Shown here: one piece after another, positions 32,281 to 41,700 of the stretch
Layout of the letters: each line of letters begins with the position of its first letter
Numbering within the stretch: position 1 is the first letter of the stretch
Origin: Haloarcula marina
Lineage (GTDB): Archaea; Halobacteriota; Halobacteria; Halobacteriales; Haloarculaceae
Assembly (NCBI RefSeq): GCF_024218775.1
Contig: NZ_CP100404.1
Span: forward strand, 2,356,001 to 2,420,000
Length of the DNA: 64,000 bases
Reading direction: 5' to 3'
Position numbers and translations under genes: made by a program
Notes under the pieces: generated by a model
Seen by the model: only the letters and a program-made list of their open reading frames with translations
Databases searched by the model: none
What the model was told of the DNA's origin: nothing

Positions 32281-33657
32281 TCAGAAGGGCTGTTTGCGAA
32301 CGATGGTCTCGCCGCGGCCCGGGCCGACGCCGATGGCGTAGGCGGGTGTGTCGAGTTCGTCCTCGATATACTCGACGTACGTGCGTGCGTTCTCGGGGAG
32401 CGCCTCGTAGCCCTCCTCGGCCGCGGCCGCCCAGTCGACGGCCTCCCAGCCGTCGAACGAACGCAAGTTCGCCTCACACTCCGCCCACTGCTCGGTTCGG
32501 GCTGGCATCGTGGCGAGTTCCTCGCCGTCCAGCGTGTACGTGTGGCCGACCTTCACCTCGTCCAGTCCGGCCAGCACGTCGAGGTGGTTGATAGCGAGGC
32601 CGGTGAACCCGGAGACGCGGGTGGCGTGCCGAAGCATCGGCATGTCCAGCCAGCCGACCCGCCGCGGGCGGCCGGTAACCGTCCCGTACTCGCCGCCTTC
32701 CTCGCGAATCTGGTGGGCCAGTTCCTCGTTCTCGCCCTCGCCCTGCGCCTCGTAGCCGGGCGTGTCACCGACGACGCCACCGAGTTCCGTCGGCAGTGGG
32801 CCGCTGCCCACGCGCGTGAGATAGCCTTTGACGATACCGATTACCTCCCCGCTCCCGACGACGCCGGGGCTGAGTCCCGTGCCCGTCGCCGCGCCGCCAG
32901 CGGTTGGGTTCGAGGACGTGACGTAGGGGTAGTTGCCGTGGTCGATGTCGATGATGGTCCCCTGTGCGCCCTCTATCATCACTTGCTCACCTTCGGCCAT
33001 CGCGTCGGTGAGGAACTGCCCGGCGTTGACCGGCATCCCCGCTTCCTCGAAGCGACGGCCGAACTCGCGGTACTCCTCGAACAGCGCGTCCACGTCGAGC
33101 GCCTCGGGATTCTCTAAGTCCTCGACGGCGATTCCGTACACGTCCTCGACGACGGCGCGCTTCTGCGGGACGACGTACTCCAGTCGCTCGCGGAGCACGT
33201 CGGGGTCCAGCAGGTCCCCGACGCGAATCCCGCGACGACCGGCCTTGTCCTCGTAGGTCGGGCCGATACCGCGACCGGTGGTCCCCACCTCGTCGCCGGA
33301 CTCGCTCTTCACTTCCTCCTCGATACCGTCGAGAATACGGTGGTACGGGAGAATGACGTGTGCCCGTTCGGCGACGCGAACGTCGGGGTCCAGCCCGCGG
33401 TCCTGCAACGTGTCTATCTCTGCGAACAGCGTTCGCGGGTTGACGACGCACCCGTTGCCGAGTACGCCGACCTTGCCGCGGATGGCTCCGCTCGGAACGA
33501 GCGAGAGCTTGTACTTCTCGCCCTCGTGAACGACGGTATGGCCGGCGTTGTCGCCGCCCTGATAGCGCGCGACGACGTCCGCGTCGTCGCCGTACAGGTC
33601 GACGATGCCGCCCTTCCCCTCGTCGCCGAGCTGCGAGCCGACGATGGTTACGGTCAT
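32281..33657 (-). CDS. purA: Adenylosuccinate synthetase
   Basis: 458 residues. The GTP loop 'GSQLGDEGKGGIVDLYGDD', the catalytic His in 'GGDNAGHTVVHEGEKY', 'TTGRGIGPTYEDKAGRRGIR' and 'EGAQGTIIDIDHGNYPYVTS' all match PurA. The enzyme joins IMP and aspartate with GTP in the first of two steps from IMP to AMP. A minus-strand TTAAAT near 33750-33756 could start a transcript with about 70 bases of leader. It is divergent from the small winged-helix gene. Confidence 0.97.
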   Translation of the reverse strand: MTVTIVGSQLGDEGKGGIVDLYGDDADVVARYQGGDNAGHTVVHEGEKYKLSLVPSGAIRGKVGVLGNGCVVNPRTLFAEIDTLQDRGLDPDVRVAERAHVILPYHRILDGIEEEVKSESGDEVGTTGRGIGPTYEDKAGRRGIRVGDLLDPDVLRERLEYVVPQKRAVVEDVYGIAVEDLENPEALDVDALFEEYREFGRRFEEAGMPVNAGQFLTDAMAEGEQVMIEGAQGTIIDIDHGNYPYVTSSNPTAGGAATGTGLSPGVVGSGEVIGIVKGYLTRVGSGPLPTELGGVVGDTPGYEAQGEGENEELAHQIREEGGEYGTVTGRPRRVGWLDMPMLRHATRVSGFTGLAINHLDVLAGLDEVKVGHTYTLDGEELATMPARTEQWAECEANLRSFDGWEAVDWAAAAEEGYEALPENARTYVEYIEDELDTPAYAIGVGPGRGETIVRKQPF

Positions 33658-33844
33658 CGCCCGGACGTTCCGGCCAGCGTGATAAACAGATTACGGTCCC
33701 ACGCCACCGCTCTCTGGACGACACCGTTTCCCATGGCACACAGTACGACGCATTTAATACCCACCTCTACGAACGTAAAAACCGGCAAAGACGACCGTTC
33801 GAGGGGTAACTTTTAAATCCTGCAAACACAAGTTAACAATTGCC

Positions 33845-34150
33845 ATGATAGACAGGCTTGAGAAGGAAGTCGACATGTTGGAGCGTCACCTTCAGGTGCT
33901 CCGCATGGTCATCGAGAATGAGCCTATCGGTATCGTGAAGATGTCTAACGAGACTGGCTACCCCCACCACAAGGTTCGCTACTCGCTTCGGGTCCTCGAA
34001 GAGGAGAACCTCATCGAGCCCTCCAGTCAAGGCGCAATCACGACCGAACAGACGAGCGAGTTCGTCGACGACTTAGATGAAAAGATAGACGAGATCATCG
34101 AAAAGCTCGAAGGAATGAAAATCGAGGACGCGGCCGAGATAGAGAGCTAA
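33845..34150 (+). CDS. Small winged-helix/coiled-coil regulator-like protein
   Basis: 101 residues. A helical start ('MIDRLEKEVDMLERHLQVLR') leads into a compact winged-helix-like region ('IGIVKMSNETGYPHHKVRYS', 'RVLEEENLIEPSSQGAITT') and a C-terminal heptad helix ('LDEKIDEIIEKLEGMKI'). It is therefore probably a dimeric DNA-binding protein. TTTTAAAT at 33810-33817 predicts a start close to the ATG. No target is known; proximity to purA, divergent, is noted. Confidence 0.75.
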   Translation: MIDRLEKEVDMLERHLQVLRMVIENEPIGIVKMSNETGYPHHKVRYSLRVLEEENLIEPSSQGAITTEQTSEFVDDLDEKIDEIIEKLEGMKIEDAAEIES

Positions 34151-34167
34151 CGCCGTTCTCTCGCTAC

Positions 34168-36588
34168 TCAGAGTTCTGGAACCGCGAGATGGAACTCTTT
34201 GTTTCGTGCCTCTAGCAGACACAGGTGGTAGCCGTCCTTGCGCGAGAGGTTCACGAAGCTTTTGCGCTTATCCCGACTGAACAGGCCGCTCGAAGTCGCC
34301 TCCTTGGCGGTTTCGAGCGCTTCCGGTTCGAAGAAACTGCTCGTAACGAGGAACGCGGCCGCCAGCGAGTCGGACGCGTTGCCGACCCGCTCGGCGTTAC
34401 GGACGATTGTCGTCATCTGCCCGTCCGTCGCCGCCTGCCGGGAGTCGTTGATGTTCGCGACGATAAGCGGGTTGCCCATCCGGTCGCGGACGACCACGTC
34501 GAACTGCTCCTGTGAGCGGTGTTCCTGACCGTCCTCGGTGTAAGTGACCGACACCTTCCCGTTCAGTTCCGCCCGGTCGACTTCCGGCAGGGCGTCGTAG
34601 AGGCCTTGCATCGCGCCCGCGTGGCCGGTGTCGCGGATTTCGTACAGTAGGTTGCGAATCAGCCACTCGACGAACCGGTAGTGGATGCTTTCCTGTAGGT
34701 ACGTCTCGAACGCTGTCCCCTCGACGACGGTGTCGCTGGCGTCGAACTGCGTGTGGTACTCAAGCCGGAGGTTCTCCTCCACCTGCGCCGGGTCGGCGTC
34801 GCCGTCGTGGGCCGCCTTCAACGTGGCCTCGCCCTTCGAGTGGTATCGGACGAACAGGTTCGTCCCGTCGATGGCCTCGACCGGTGAGAGACGCGTCCCG
34901 CCGGTCGCCGCGTCGTCGCTCTGACTCTGCAGGTCGGATATTCGGCCCTCTAACTCCTGAATCTCGGCCTGCGCCGTCTCCAACTCCGATTCGAGGCGGT
35001 CGCGTTCGGTCCGTAGCTCCTCGTTCGTCGCTTCGAGGTCGGCGACTTCGCCCTCCAGTCGGTCGATTTCGGCCGCTTTGCCGTCGAGTTCCGCCTGTAG
35101 TTCGGTTACCTGCTGTCGACCGCCCTGCCCCTGTCGCTGTTCGGACCCCTGACGACGCGCCGTCTCTCGGTCGGCCCGCTGTTGCGACCGGTCGGGCGTA
35201 GATTGCGGCGGAGACGTGGGCTGTGTCGACTCTGCCTCCTCGCGCCGGTCGTGGGTCCGACTCGTCGATGCGCCCGCCGATTGTGTCGACGCGTCGTCAG
35301 GCACCTGGTCCGCCGTCGTGGTCGACTGGTCCGGGTCCAACGACGGGATGGCCCGCGTTTCGAGCGAGAGGGAACCCGAGCCGCTATCGCTCTCGGCGGG
35401 AGAGGAGGGGGTGGACTGGCCCTGTTCGGGTTCAGGTTCCGGTTGGCGCGTCGCCGGGGACTCGGCCTGTTTCGGGGTCGGCGTGGTCGATTCCACGTCG
35501 GCGAACGCACCGTCTTCGACCGGTTCGGGGTCGGTCGTGGTAGCCCCGTTCTGGGAGGATTCACGCCGCGTCGCCTCGTCCTGTGCTCGGTCGGGCGGTT
35601 GCGTCGATTCGGCCTGCCGCGGCGAGTCGGCCGCCGACGCGTCCACCGTCGTGCTATCCGCCGTCGTGCTATCCGCCGTCGACCCGGCCGACTCGCCGCG
35701 TTCGTCGGCGCGACCGGAGCGCTGACGCTCCGTCCGGTTCGCGGGTTCGTCCCGTTCGCTGGAGCTCGCTGCTCGACCGGCCCGGGACCCCTGACTGGCT
35801 CCGGCGGCTTTCGACCCCGGCGGCCCGCCCGCCGCCGGACCGGGTCCGCGCTCGGGACCGCCCGACTCCGTCGTCTCGGCCGTCCCCCCGGCGTCGTCGT
35901 TCCGTCGGTCGTCGGCCGCCGTCTCGTCCGCAGGCGAATCGTCGGGCGTCGACGCCGCCGCGTCGGTCGCTGGCGGGTCGGCGTCGGTCCCGGCGACCTC
36001 CGCACCGGTGACCGTGTCCGCGTCTGATTCGGCCGCCGTCTCGTCCTCGGGCGGTTCTGGAATCTCGACCGGCGAAATCTCGGCCGGTTTGACCTCGTAG
36101 ATACCCACTTCGTCGTCGGCCTGCTCGAACGCGTCGTCGTCGGTGATGAGTCGCTTCGAACTGCCCACCCACGCGACGCTCATCGAGCGGCCCTGGTGAT
36201 AGACGAGATAGTAGTCGCCCGAGAGGACGTTCTCGGAGAGTTCGACGAACCCAGTAAAGTTGCCGTCGGCCAGCGTCCGGTCGACCTCGGAGATAGCTGT
36301 CTCTTGCGTGTAGTACTTGGCTCTGACCTCGTCGCTACGCTCTTGCATCACCGCGAGGAGGGGCAGTGCCTCGTGCGGGGCTTCACGAGCGGTTCCACCG
36401 GACTCGAAGTCGTCGATGTCGCCGTCGAGGATGCCGACGACTGTCCCCTTCAGCATGAACAGTCGTGCCGGTCCAGCGACGACGACGCCGGAGAAGTCTT
36501 GGTCGGAGAGGCTCCGAAGCCCTTCGAAACCGCCGTCGAAGGGGGCGGAATCCCACTCCGAAACCAGTTCGACCGTACGGGTACTCAT
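34168..36588 (-). CDS. Large modular protein: N-domain, disordered linker, coiled coil, C-domain (DUF7527-like)
   Basis: 806 residues from ATG 36588; an open frame for 52 codons upstream is antisense to the next gene and lacks start support. Residues 1-165 form one globular domain ('SEWDSAPFDGGFEGLRSLSD', 'LVYHQGRSMSVAWVGSSKRL'). About 300 residues of Ser/Thr/Asp/Glu/Pro/Arg low-complexity sequence follow. A coiled coil ('LQAELDGKAAEIDRLEGEVA', 'LESELETAQAEIQELEGRIS') precedes a ~230-residue C-terminal domain containing 'YRFVEWLIRNLLYEIRDTGH' and 'NPLIVANINDSRQ'. The N-domain resembles a haloarchaeal family (DUF7527, from memory). Function unknown; a scaffold or cytoskeletal role is possible. 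Confidence 0.78.
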   Translation of the reverse strand: MSTRTVELVSEWDSAPFDGGFEGLRSLSDQDFSGVVVAGPARLFMLKGTVVGILDGDIDDFESGGTAREAPHEALPLLAVMQERSDEVRAKYYTQETAISEVDRTLADGNFTGFVELSENVLSGDYYLVYHQGRSMSVAWVGSSKRLITDDDAFEQADDEVGIYEVKPAEISPVEIPEPPEDETAAESDADTVTGAEVAGTDADPPATDAAASTPDDSPADETAADDRRNDDAGGTAETTESGGPERGPGPAAGGPPGSKAAGASQGSRAGRAASSSERDEPANRTERQRSGRADERGESAGSTADSTTADSTTVDASAADSPRQAESTQPPDRAQDEATRRESSQNGATTTDPEPVEDGAFADVESTTPTPKQAESPATRQPEPEPEQGQSTPSSPAESDSGSGSLSLETRAIPSLDPDQSTTTADQVPDDASTQSAGASTSRTHDRREEAESTQPTSPPQSTPDRSQQRADRETARRQGSEQRQGQGGRQQVTELQAELDGKAAEIDRLEGEVADLEATNEELRTERDRLESELETAQAEIQELEGRISDLQSQSDDAATGGTRLSPVEAIDGTNLFVRYHSKGEATLKAAHDGDADPAQVEENLRLEYHTQFDASDTVVEGTAFETYLQESIHYRFVEWLIRNLLYEIRDTGHAGAMQGLYDALPEVDRAELNGKVSVTYTEDGQEHRSQEQFDVVVRDRMGNPLIVANINDSRQAATDGQMTTIVRNAERVGNASDSLAAAFLVTSSFFEPEALETAKEATSSGLFSRDKRKSFVNLSRKDGYHLCLLEARNKEFHLAVPEL

Positions 36589-36732
36589 TACCACCACCAA
36601 GCCGGATAGCAGACAAATAGTTTGTGCCCGCGCGGCACGTCCGCGCGGCGCCCATCCTCGGTGCGTCGGCGGCGGCGACACTCCCGGCGGTGACTCCGAT
36701 GCGCATATCCCGACCGAGTCCGAAGTCGAGGT

Positions 36733-37128
36733 ATGGAAGAGCAACCGGGATTGAGCGACCAGTACCGGACCGCGAGTCCGTGGCCGGTGTTCGTCGCGCT
36801 GGGACTGGCACTCTCGGAGGTCGGCGTCTTCATCGGGTTGTTCCCCGTGGCCGTCTTCGGCCTCGTCCTCTTCGGCGGCAGTATCGCCGGTATCCTCACG
36901 GAGTCGGGCTACACCGACCGCCCGTGGCCGACACTGCTGGCCGTCGGTGGGATTCTCGCCAGCCTCGCGATTGGGATAGCGCTGGTGCAGGTGCCGATGG
37001 CCGACATCACTCTCGCCAACGTCGGCGAGGGGGAACTGCTCACCCGACTCGTCGCTGTCGTCGTCGCGGGCGTCGTCATGACTGCGATGGGCGGCGTGGC
37101 GTCCATCTTAGAACAGACGAGCGCCTGA
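36733..37128 (+). CDS. Four-helix haloarchaeal membrane protein (DUF7541-like)
   Basis: 131 residues with four hydrophobic helices ('WPVFVALGLALSEVGVFIGL', 'FPVAVFGLVLFGGSIAGIL', 'LLAVGGILASLAIGIALVQV', 'LTRLVAVVVAGVVMTAMGGV'). It is the first of three genes that lead into oxidase subunit I with short gaps (48 and 62 bases), so it may be co-transcribed with it and function in oxidase assembly. Family name from memory; function unknown. Confidence 0.72.
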   Translation: MEEQPGLSDQYRTASPWPVFVALGLALSEVGVFIGLFPVAVFGLVLFGGSIAGILTESGYTDRPWPTLLAVGGILASLAIGIALVQVPMADITLANVGEGELLTRLVAVVVAGVVMTAMGGVASILEQTSA

Positions 37129-37176
37129 GCGAAACCAACAGCCTATTTACTGGCCTCCGCCAAGCCGCAGACAGAC

Positions 37177-37518
37177 ATGGCTCTGTTCGGGTTCGAGAAA
37201 GACACCCTGCTTGACCTCACCGTCAACATCATTCCGCTGGGCATCATCGTCTTCTTCATCGCGGCGTTCGCAGTCGTGCCCGCGTTCGGCACGGACCCCG
37301 TGTTCAGCGGATTGCAGTTCGCACTGATGATCGCGATGTTCCTCCTGCTGGCGGTCCTGACCTACTACGCTGGCAAGGCTATCGAGAACGCGGAGAAGAA
37401 ACAGGCGTCCGCCGAGGAAGCCAGCGCCGTCGAGGAACCCTCGGGCGAAGTGAGCGGCCTCGACGACACCGGCGTCGAAGAAGAACGGGCACTCGACGAC
37501 GACGGCGACGACCACTAA
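37177..37518 (+). CDS. Small membrane protein upstream of oxidase subunit I (DUF6684-like)
   Basis: 113 residues. Two helices near residues 13-33 and 46-66 ('VNIIPLGIIVFFIAAFAVVP', 'LQFALMIAMFLLLAVLTYYA') are followed by a ~45-residue very acidic tail ending 'DDDGDDH'. It lies 62 bases before coxA on the same strand. It may be an accessory subunit or assembly factor for the oxidase; this is inference from position. Confidence 0.75.
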   Translation: MALFGFEKDTLLDLTVNIIPLGIIVFFIAAFAVVPAFGTDPVFSGLQFALMIAMFLLLAVLTYYAGKAIENAEKKQASAEEASAVEEPSGEVSGLDDTGVEEERALDDDGDDH

Positions 37519-37580
37519 TTCACAGTCCGGCAGACGGCGGAACCGACCCTTTCATTATCGGCCAGTTCTGACGTGCGACT

Positions 37581-39368
37581 ATGGCAGTAGGAGACCTAGT
37601 GCTGACGGGGCTGATGGCCGTGCTCCTCGTCGGCATTGCCGCGTTACTCACGCGCATCGAGAACTGGCGGTCCTATACCCCACTGGCGGGCGGGACCGCG
37701 ACGGGTGAGAACGTCGGCGTTATCCACAGAGAGAAACCCGCAGGTATCATTCGCTGGCTAACGACGGTCGACCACAAGGACATCGGCATCCTCTACGGCG
37801 TCTACGCCGTCATCGCGTTCGCAGTGGGCGGCATCATGGCGATGCTCATCCGCATCCAACTCGTCACCCCGGGCGGAGCGATACTCGGCGCGAACGCCTA
37901 CAACTCCATCCTGACGAGTCACGGTATCACGATGCTGTTCCTGTTCGGGACGCCCATCATCGCGGCGTTCGCGAACTACTTCATTCCCCTGCTCATCGGG
38001 GCCGACGACATGGCGTTCCCGCGCATCAACGCTATCGCGTTCTGGCTGCTCCCGCCCGCCGCACTCCTCATCTGGGCCGGATTCTTCCTCGCGCCGATAA
38101 CCCAGAACATGATCGAACCGGCGCAGACATCCTGGACCATGTACACGCCGCTGTCGGTCGAACAGCAGAACCCCGGCGTCGACCTGATGTTGCTCGGTCT
38201 GCACCTCTCCGGTGTCGCGGCGACCATGGGTGCGATCAACTTCATCGCGACCATCTTCACCGAGCGAGACGGCGAGGTGACGTGGGCGAACCTCGACATC
38301 TTCTCGTGGACCATCCTCACCCAGTCCGCGCTCATCCTCTTCGCGTTCCCGCTGCTCGGGAGCGCCATCGTCATGCTACTGCTGGACCGCAACCTCGCGA
38401 CGACGTTCTTCGCCGTCGAGGGCGGCGGACCGCTGCTCTGGCAGCACCTGTTCTGGTTCTTCGGCCACCCCGAAGTGTACATCCTCGTCCTCCCGCCGAT
38501 GGGACTCGTGAGCCTCATCCTGCCGAAGTTCGCAGGCCGGAAACTGTTCGGCTTCAAGTTCGTCGTCTACTCGACGCTCGCCATCGGCGTGCTCTCCTTC
38601 GGTGTCTGGGCGCACCACATGTTCTCGACGGGCATGGACCCGCGCCTGCGCGCATCCTTCATGGCCGTCTCGCTGGCCATCGCCATCCCGAGCGCCGTGA
38701 AGACGTTCAACTGGATTACGACGATGTGGAACGGCCGACTGCGCCTCACGTCGCCCATGCTGTTCTGCATCGGGTTCATCTCGAACTTCATCATCGGCGG
38801 CGTCACCGGCGTCTTCCTGGCCGCGATTCCCGTCGACCTCGTGCTCCACGACACCTACTACGTCGTCGGGCACTTCCACTACATCGTGATGGGCGCCATC
38901 GGCTTCGCCGCCTTCGCCGGCATCTACTACTGGTTCCCGGTGTTCACCGGCCGGATGTACCAGCGCACGCTCGGAAAGGCCCACTTCTGGCTCTCGATGC
39001 TCGGGACCAACGTGACGTTCTTCGCCATGCTGGCACTCGGGTACCTCGGCATGCCCCGCCGGTACGCGACCTACGAATTCAACGGCGCTATCGCGCCGCT
39101 GGCACAGGTTGAGACGTACCACCTGCTGGCGACCGCTGGCGCGGTCATCCTGCTGGTCGGCCAACTCATCTTCGTCTGGAACATCGTCCAATCGTGGCTC
39201 GAAGGCCCGCAGGTCGAGGACGGCGACCCGTGGAACCTCGAACGCGACGGGATGCTCGACCGCGAGTTCCAGTGGTTCGACCGCAAACTCGAAACGGCCA
39301 TCGCCGACGGCGGCGAGGAAGACGACCAGTCCGCACTGACGAACGGCGGCGCACGCGGCGACGACTGA
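37581..39368 (+). CDS. coxA: Cytochrome c oxidase subunit I (heme-copper oxidase)
   Basis: 595 residues with about 12-13 helices. Heme and CuB ligands are visible: 'SILTSHGITMLFLFGTP' (low-spin heme His), 'FWFFGHPEVYILVLPP' (His-Tyr cross-link motif with Glu), 'WAHHMFSTGMDP' (CuB His pair) and 'VVGHFHYIVMG' (high-spin and low-spin heme His). The HPEVY motif marks an A-type oxidase. It reduces O2 to water and pumps protons. No subunit II gene is adjacent in this window, only small membrane proteins on both sides. Confidence 0.96.
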   Translation: MAVGDLVLTGLMAVLLVGIAALLTRIENWRSYTPLAGGTATGENVGVIHREKPAGIIRWLTTVDHKDIGILYGVYAVIAFAVGGIMAMLIRIQLVTPGGAILGANAYNSILTSHGITMLFLFGTPIIAAFANYFIPLLIGADDMAFPRINAIAFWLLPPAALLIWAGFFLAPITQNMIEPAQTSWTMYTPLSVEQQNPGVDLMLLGLHLSGVAATMGAINFIATIFTERDGEVTWANLDIFSWTILTQSALILFAFPLLGSAIVMLLLDRNLATTFFAVEGGGPLLWQHLFWFFGHPEVYILVLPPMGLVSLILPKFAGRKLFGFKFVVYSTLAIGVLSFGVWAHHMFSTGMDPRLRASFMAVSLAIAIPSAVKTFNWITTMWNGRLRLTSPMLFCIGFISNFIIGGVTGVFLAAIPVDLVLHDTYYVVGHFHYIVMGAIGFAAFAGIYYWFPVFTGRMYQRTLGKAHFWLSMLGTNVTFFAMLALGYLGMPRRYATYEFNGAIAPLAQVETYHLLATAGAVILLVGQLIFVWNIVQSWLEGPQVEDGDPWNLERDGMLDREFQWFDRKLETAIADGGEEDDQSALTNGGARGDD

Positions 39369-39470
39369 CACCGGCGGTTTCGCCGTCGAAGCGAACGCTG
39401 AATTTTCGGTTTCCGTTCTCACTCCGACAGCGGCGCACCCGGTCAAACGGGAGAGCAGTCGCGCACCGGG

Positions 39471-39560
39471 TTACGCACCCGAGACGAGGACGATAGCCGT
39501 CACGAACATCATGATGGCAATTCCGGCGAGGACGATGAACAGCAACTCCTTCTGGGACAT
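39471..39560 (-). CDS. Possible 29-aa single-helix membrane peptide near coxA
   Basis: 29 codons from ATG 39560: 'MSQKELLFIVLAGIAIMMFV' then 'TAIVLVSGA'. It is one hydrophobic helix with a polar start. It is convergent with coxA and divergent from the next gene. Tiny single-helix subunits are common in heme-copper oxidases, but length and strand make this uncertain. Confidence 0.45.
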   Translation of the reverse strand: MSQKELLFIVLAGIAIMMFVTAIVLVSGA

Positions 39561-39619
39561 ACGCAGGGTACGGGCTTGAAGTGAAAAAGGCTAATCGTCT
39601 CGCTCCCCTACCCCGCGCC

Positions 39620-39901
39620 ATGAGTGAACAGTCGGTGGGAATCGACGGCGAGAAAGTGGTCGTCTGGCTGTACCTCATCATCGTCGCGTTGGCTGGCGTG
39701 ATGGGGTTCGTTCTCGGAAACATCCGACCGGCCGACCTCGAACCTGAACTGTTCGGGTTCATCGCGCTCCCGCCGACGCCCGTTGGCGTCGCTATCTACG
39801 GCCTTGTGACAGTCGGCGTCGGCCTCGGCATCCTGCTGGGGCTAGTCGTGTTCATCTCGCGGCGACTGGACGACGAGACCCGGCATCGCGAACCGCAGTA
39901 A
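39620..39901 (+). CDS. Two-helix haloarchaeal membrane protein (DUF7520-like)
   Basis: 93 residues from ATG 39620. Two hydrophobic helices ('VWLYLIIVALAGVMGFVLGN' and 'VAIYGLVTVGVGLGILLGLV') flank a short loop with 'PPTPVG', and the tail is basic/polar. It follows coxA after 250 bases on the same strand and overlaps nothing. Haloarchaeal proteins of this kind are often found near the oxidase genes; role unknown. Confidence 0.7.
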   Translation: MSEQSVGIDGEKVVVWLYLIIVALAGVMGFVLGNIRPADLEPELFGFIALPPTPVGVAIYGLVTVGVGLGILLGLVVFISRRLDDETRHREPQ

Positions 39902-39919
39902 GCCACGCTTTCGCTCCCG

Positions 39920-40792
39920 TCATTCGATTCTGAACAGTCCGCGTAACGGAGACGCCGCCTCCCCGGTGACCTCGCGCCCAGTGGCACGGTAGTACAGGAG
40001 GACCGACAGCGGTCCCGTCACCAGCGCTATCAGCGTCAACCACAGGGAGAGGACTCCGAGGAGGAAAGCGACCGAGAGGACGACCGCTTGCGAGATGCCA
40101 GCGGGCACCGGAAGGATGCCGATGTCGAGCGGGAGATATCCCAGTACGTTGGCGACGAGGATACCGACGCTTCCGAGGATGGCGACCCAGCCGAGACCCC
40201 TGTTGAGCGTTTGCGTCCCGTAGACGACCAGGGTCGTGCTCCCGAACGCCTCGGTAGACGCGGCGTCGATGTGCGAGACGAGTGAGCGAACCCCGCCACC
40301 CTCGATAGCGAGTGCCGGGGGAAACAGCAACGAGAGGACGTTCGACCCGACGCGTAACGTCTCCGAAGCGGTGTAGAACCCGAGCACGAACGACCAACTG
40401 CCAGCGAGACCGCCGAGAACGACGACGGGCAGATGTCGGATGGCGACAGCCAGTCCCGCTCCGGGGAGCGGTCGACGGCCCTGAAAGAGTTCGTGGAGTT
40501 CGTAGCAGTAGGCGACCGAGAGGACGGTTCCGACGACCGGGACCGCACTACAGTACCACACGGCGGTCCATCCCCACACCAGCGCGAGCCGACCGACGAC
40601 GGGAAACGAATCGAGCCCGGTGAAAATCGCCCATATCGGCCATCCCCAGACGAGGAGACCGCCCGGGACCAGCACCGCGATGAGTGCGGGGTACACGAGC
40701 GACGGCGGGTGGCGCACCATCGGTGTAAACGCTCGGCGAACGACGGAGAGCTGACGCCCAATCGCAGGCGTCTCTTTCGTCTGTTCCAACAT
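39920..40792 (-). CDS. Multi-pass membrane protein (DUF6159-like)
   Basis: 290 residues with six or seven helices. A soluble start ('VVRRAFTPMVRHPPSLVYPA') leads into the first helix. Later signatures include 'VAYCYELHELFQGRRPLPGA' and 'DAASTEAFGSTTLVVYGTQT'. The arrangement resembles DUF6159 membrane proteins. No transport motif is recognised. It follows the CBS/ParB gene region in the opposite order, with 72 bases between them. Confidence 0.65.
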   Translation of the reverse strand: MLEQTKETPAIGRQLSVVRRAFTPMVRHPPSLVYPALIAVLVPGGLLVWGWPIWAIFTGLDSFPVVGRLALVWGWTAVWYCSAVPVVGTVLSVAYCYELHELFQGRRPLPGAGLAVAIRHLPVVVLGGLAGSWSFVLGFYTASETLRVGSNVLSLLFPPALAIEGGGVRSLVSHIDAASTEAFGSTTLVVYGTQTLNRGLGWVAILGSVGILVANVLGYLPLDIGILPVPAGISQAVVLSVAFLLGVLSLWLTLIALVTGPLSVLLYYRATGREVTGEAASPLRGLFRIE

Positions 40793-40864
40793 ACGCTCCG
40801 CTCCTTCGTTATGGCGTAAAAACCCACGTCGCGGCGGATAGGTGACCGCCGGACCGCCGTCTCG

Positions 40865-41677
40865 TTACTTCTCGTTTTGCAACCGCTGAGTCGTCTCGAC
40901 GAGGGGGTGGCGGGCGTAGTCGACCTCTTCGATGTCGTCGATGCGTTCGAGGTCTGAGTCGGCCGCCGTCTCGGCCATGCCGAGTTCGACGGTATCACCG
41001 AGCACGATGACGTACGCCTCCATCTCTTCGATACCGAGGCGCGCCGCCGCTTTCACGCGGTGGTGCCCGTCGGCGAGCAACAGGTCCCCGCCGTTGTCGA
41101 TGACGACGAGGGGTTCGGCCAGTCCCCGTTCGAGTTCGTACACCCGTCCTTCGAGTTCGTCGGCGTACACCGTCGTCTGGGTGGGCGTCAATTCACTGAG
41201 CGGGACTTTGCGCCGCTCCTCGTGAGAGGTGATGCCGTGGATGTTTTCGAGCGTCCGCCCGAGTTTATCCACCTTATCGGGCGTCGCACGCTCGATTTGC
41301 GAGCGGATGACGTCGGCGTTCGAGATGATACCCACGAGGTTGCCCGCGTCGTCGACGACCGGGAGTTTCTGGATGCCGGAGCGCAGGATGACGCGGGCGG
41401 CGTCCTGGACGGCCATGTCCGGGTGGGCCACGAGGATGTTCTCGCTCATCACCCGAAACATCGGTTCGTGGTCCTCCGCGAGAAGCAGGTCTCGGGCGCT
41501 GACGAACCCCTCGACACGCCGCCCATCGGTCACGGGGAATCCGCTGAACTCCTCGCTCTCGGCGATACGCCTCGCGACTTCTTCGACCGTATCGTCGAGT
41601 TCGACGGTCGACACTTCACGAGTCATGTACTCGCCAACCGTCGGCCGCCCCGTGTCCTCCATCATCGAATGTAACAT
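40865..41677 (-). CDS. CBS-domain pair fused to a ParB-like nuclease domain
   Basis: Up to 270 residues. Two CBS repeats (first ~120 residues: 'VGEYMTREVSTVELDDTVEE', 'VMSENILVAHPDMAVQDAAR') suggest adenosine-nucleotide sensing. The C-terminal part contains 'LSELTPTQTTVYADELEGRV' and the ParB-type motif 'LLADGHHRVKAAARLG'. ParB-like folds can be CTPases or nucleases. ATGs at 41677, 41665 and 41662 are all possible; a TATA box at 41687-41693 would give a leaderless start near 41664. It follows the DHH gene by 23 bases. Confidence 0.82.
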   Translation of the reverse strand: MLHSMMEDTGRPTVGEYMTREVSTVELDDTVEEVARRIAESEEFSGFPVTDGRRVEGFVSARDLLLAEDHEPMFRVMSENILVAHPDMAVQDAARVILRSGIQKLPVVDDAGNLVGIISNADVIRSQIERATPDKVDKLGRTLENIHGITSHEERRKVPLSELTPTQTTVYADELEGRVYELERGLAEPLVVIDNGGDLLLADGHHRVKAAARLGIEEMEAYVIVLGDTVELGMAETAADSDLERIDDIEEVDYARHPLVETTQRLQNEK

Positions 41678-41700
41678 CAGCAACTGATAAAAAGTCTCGC

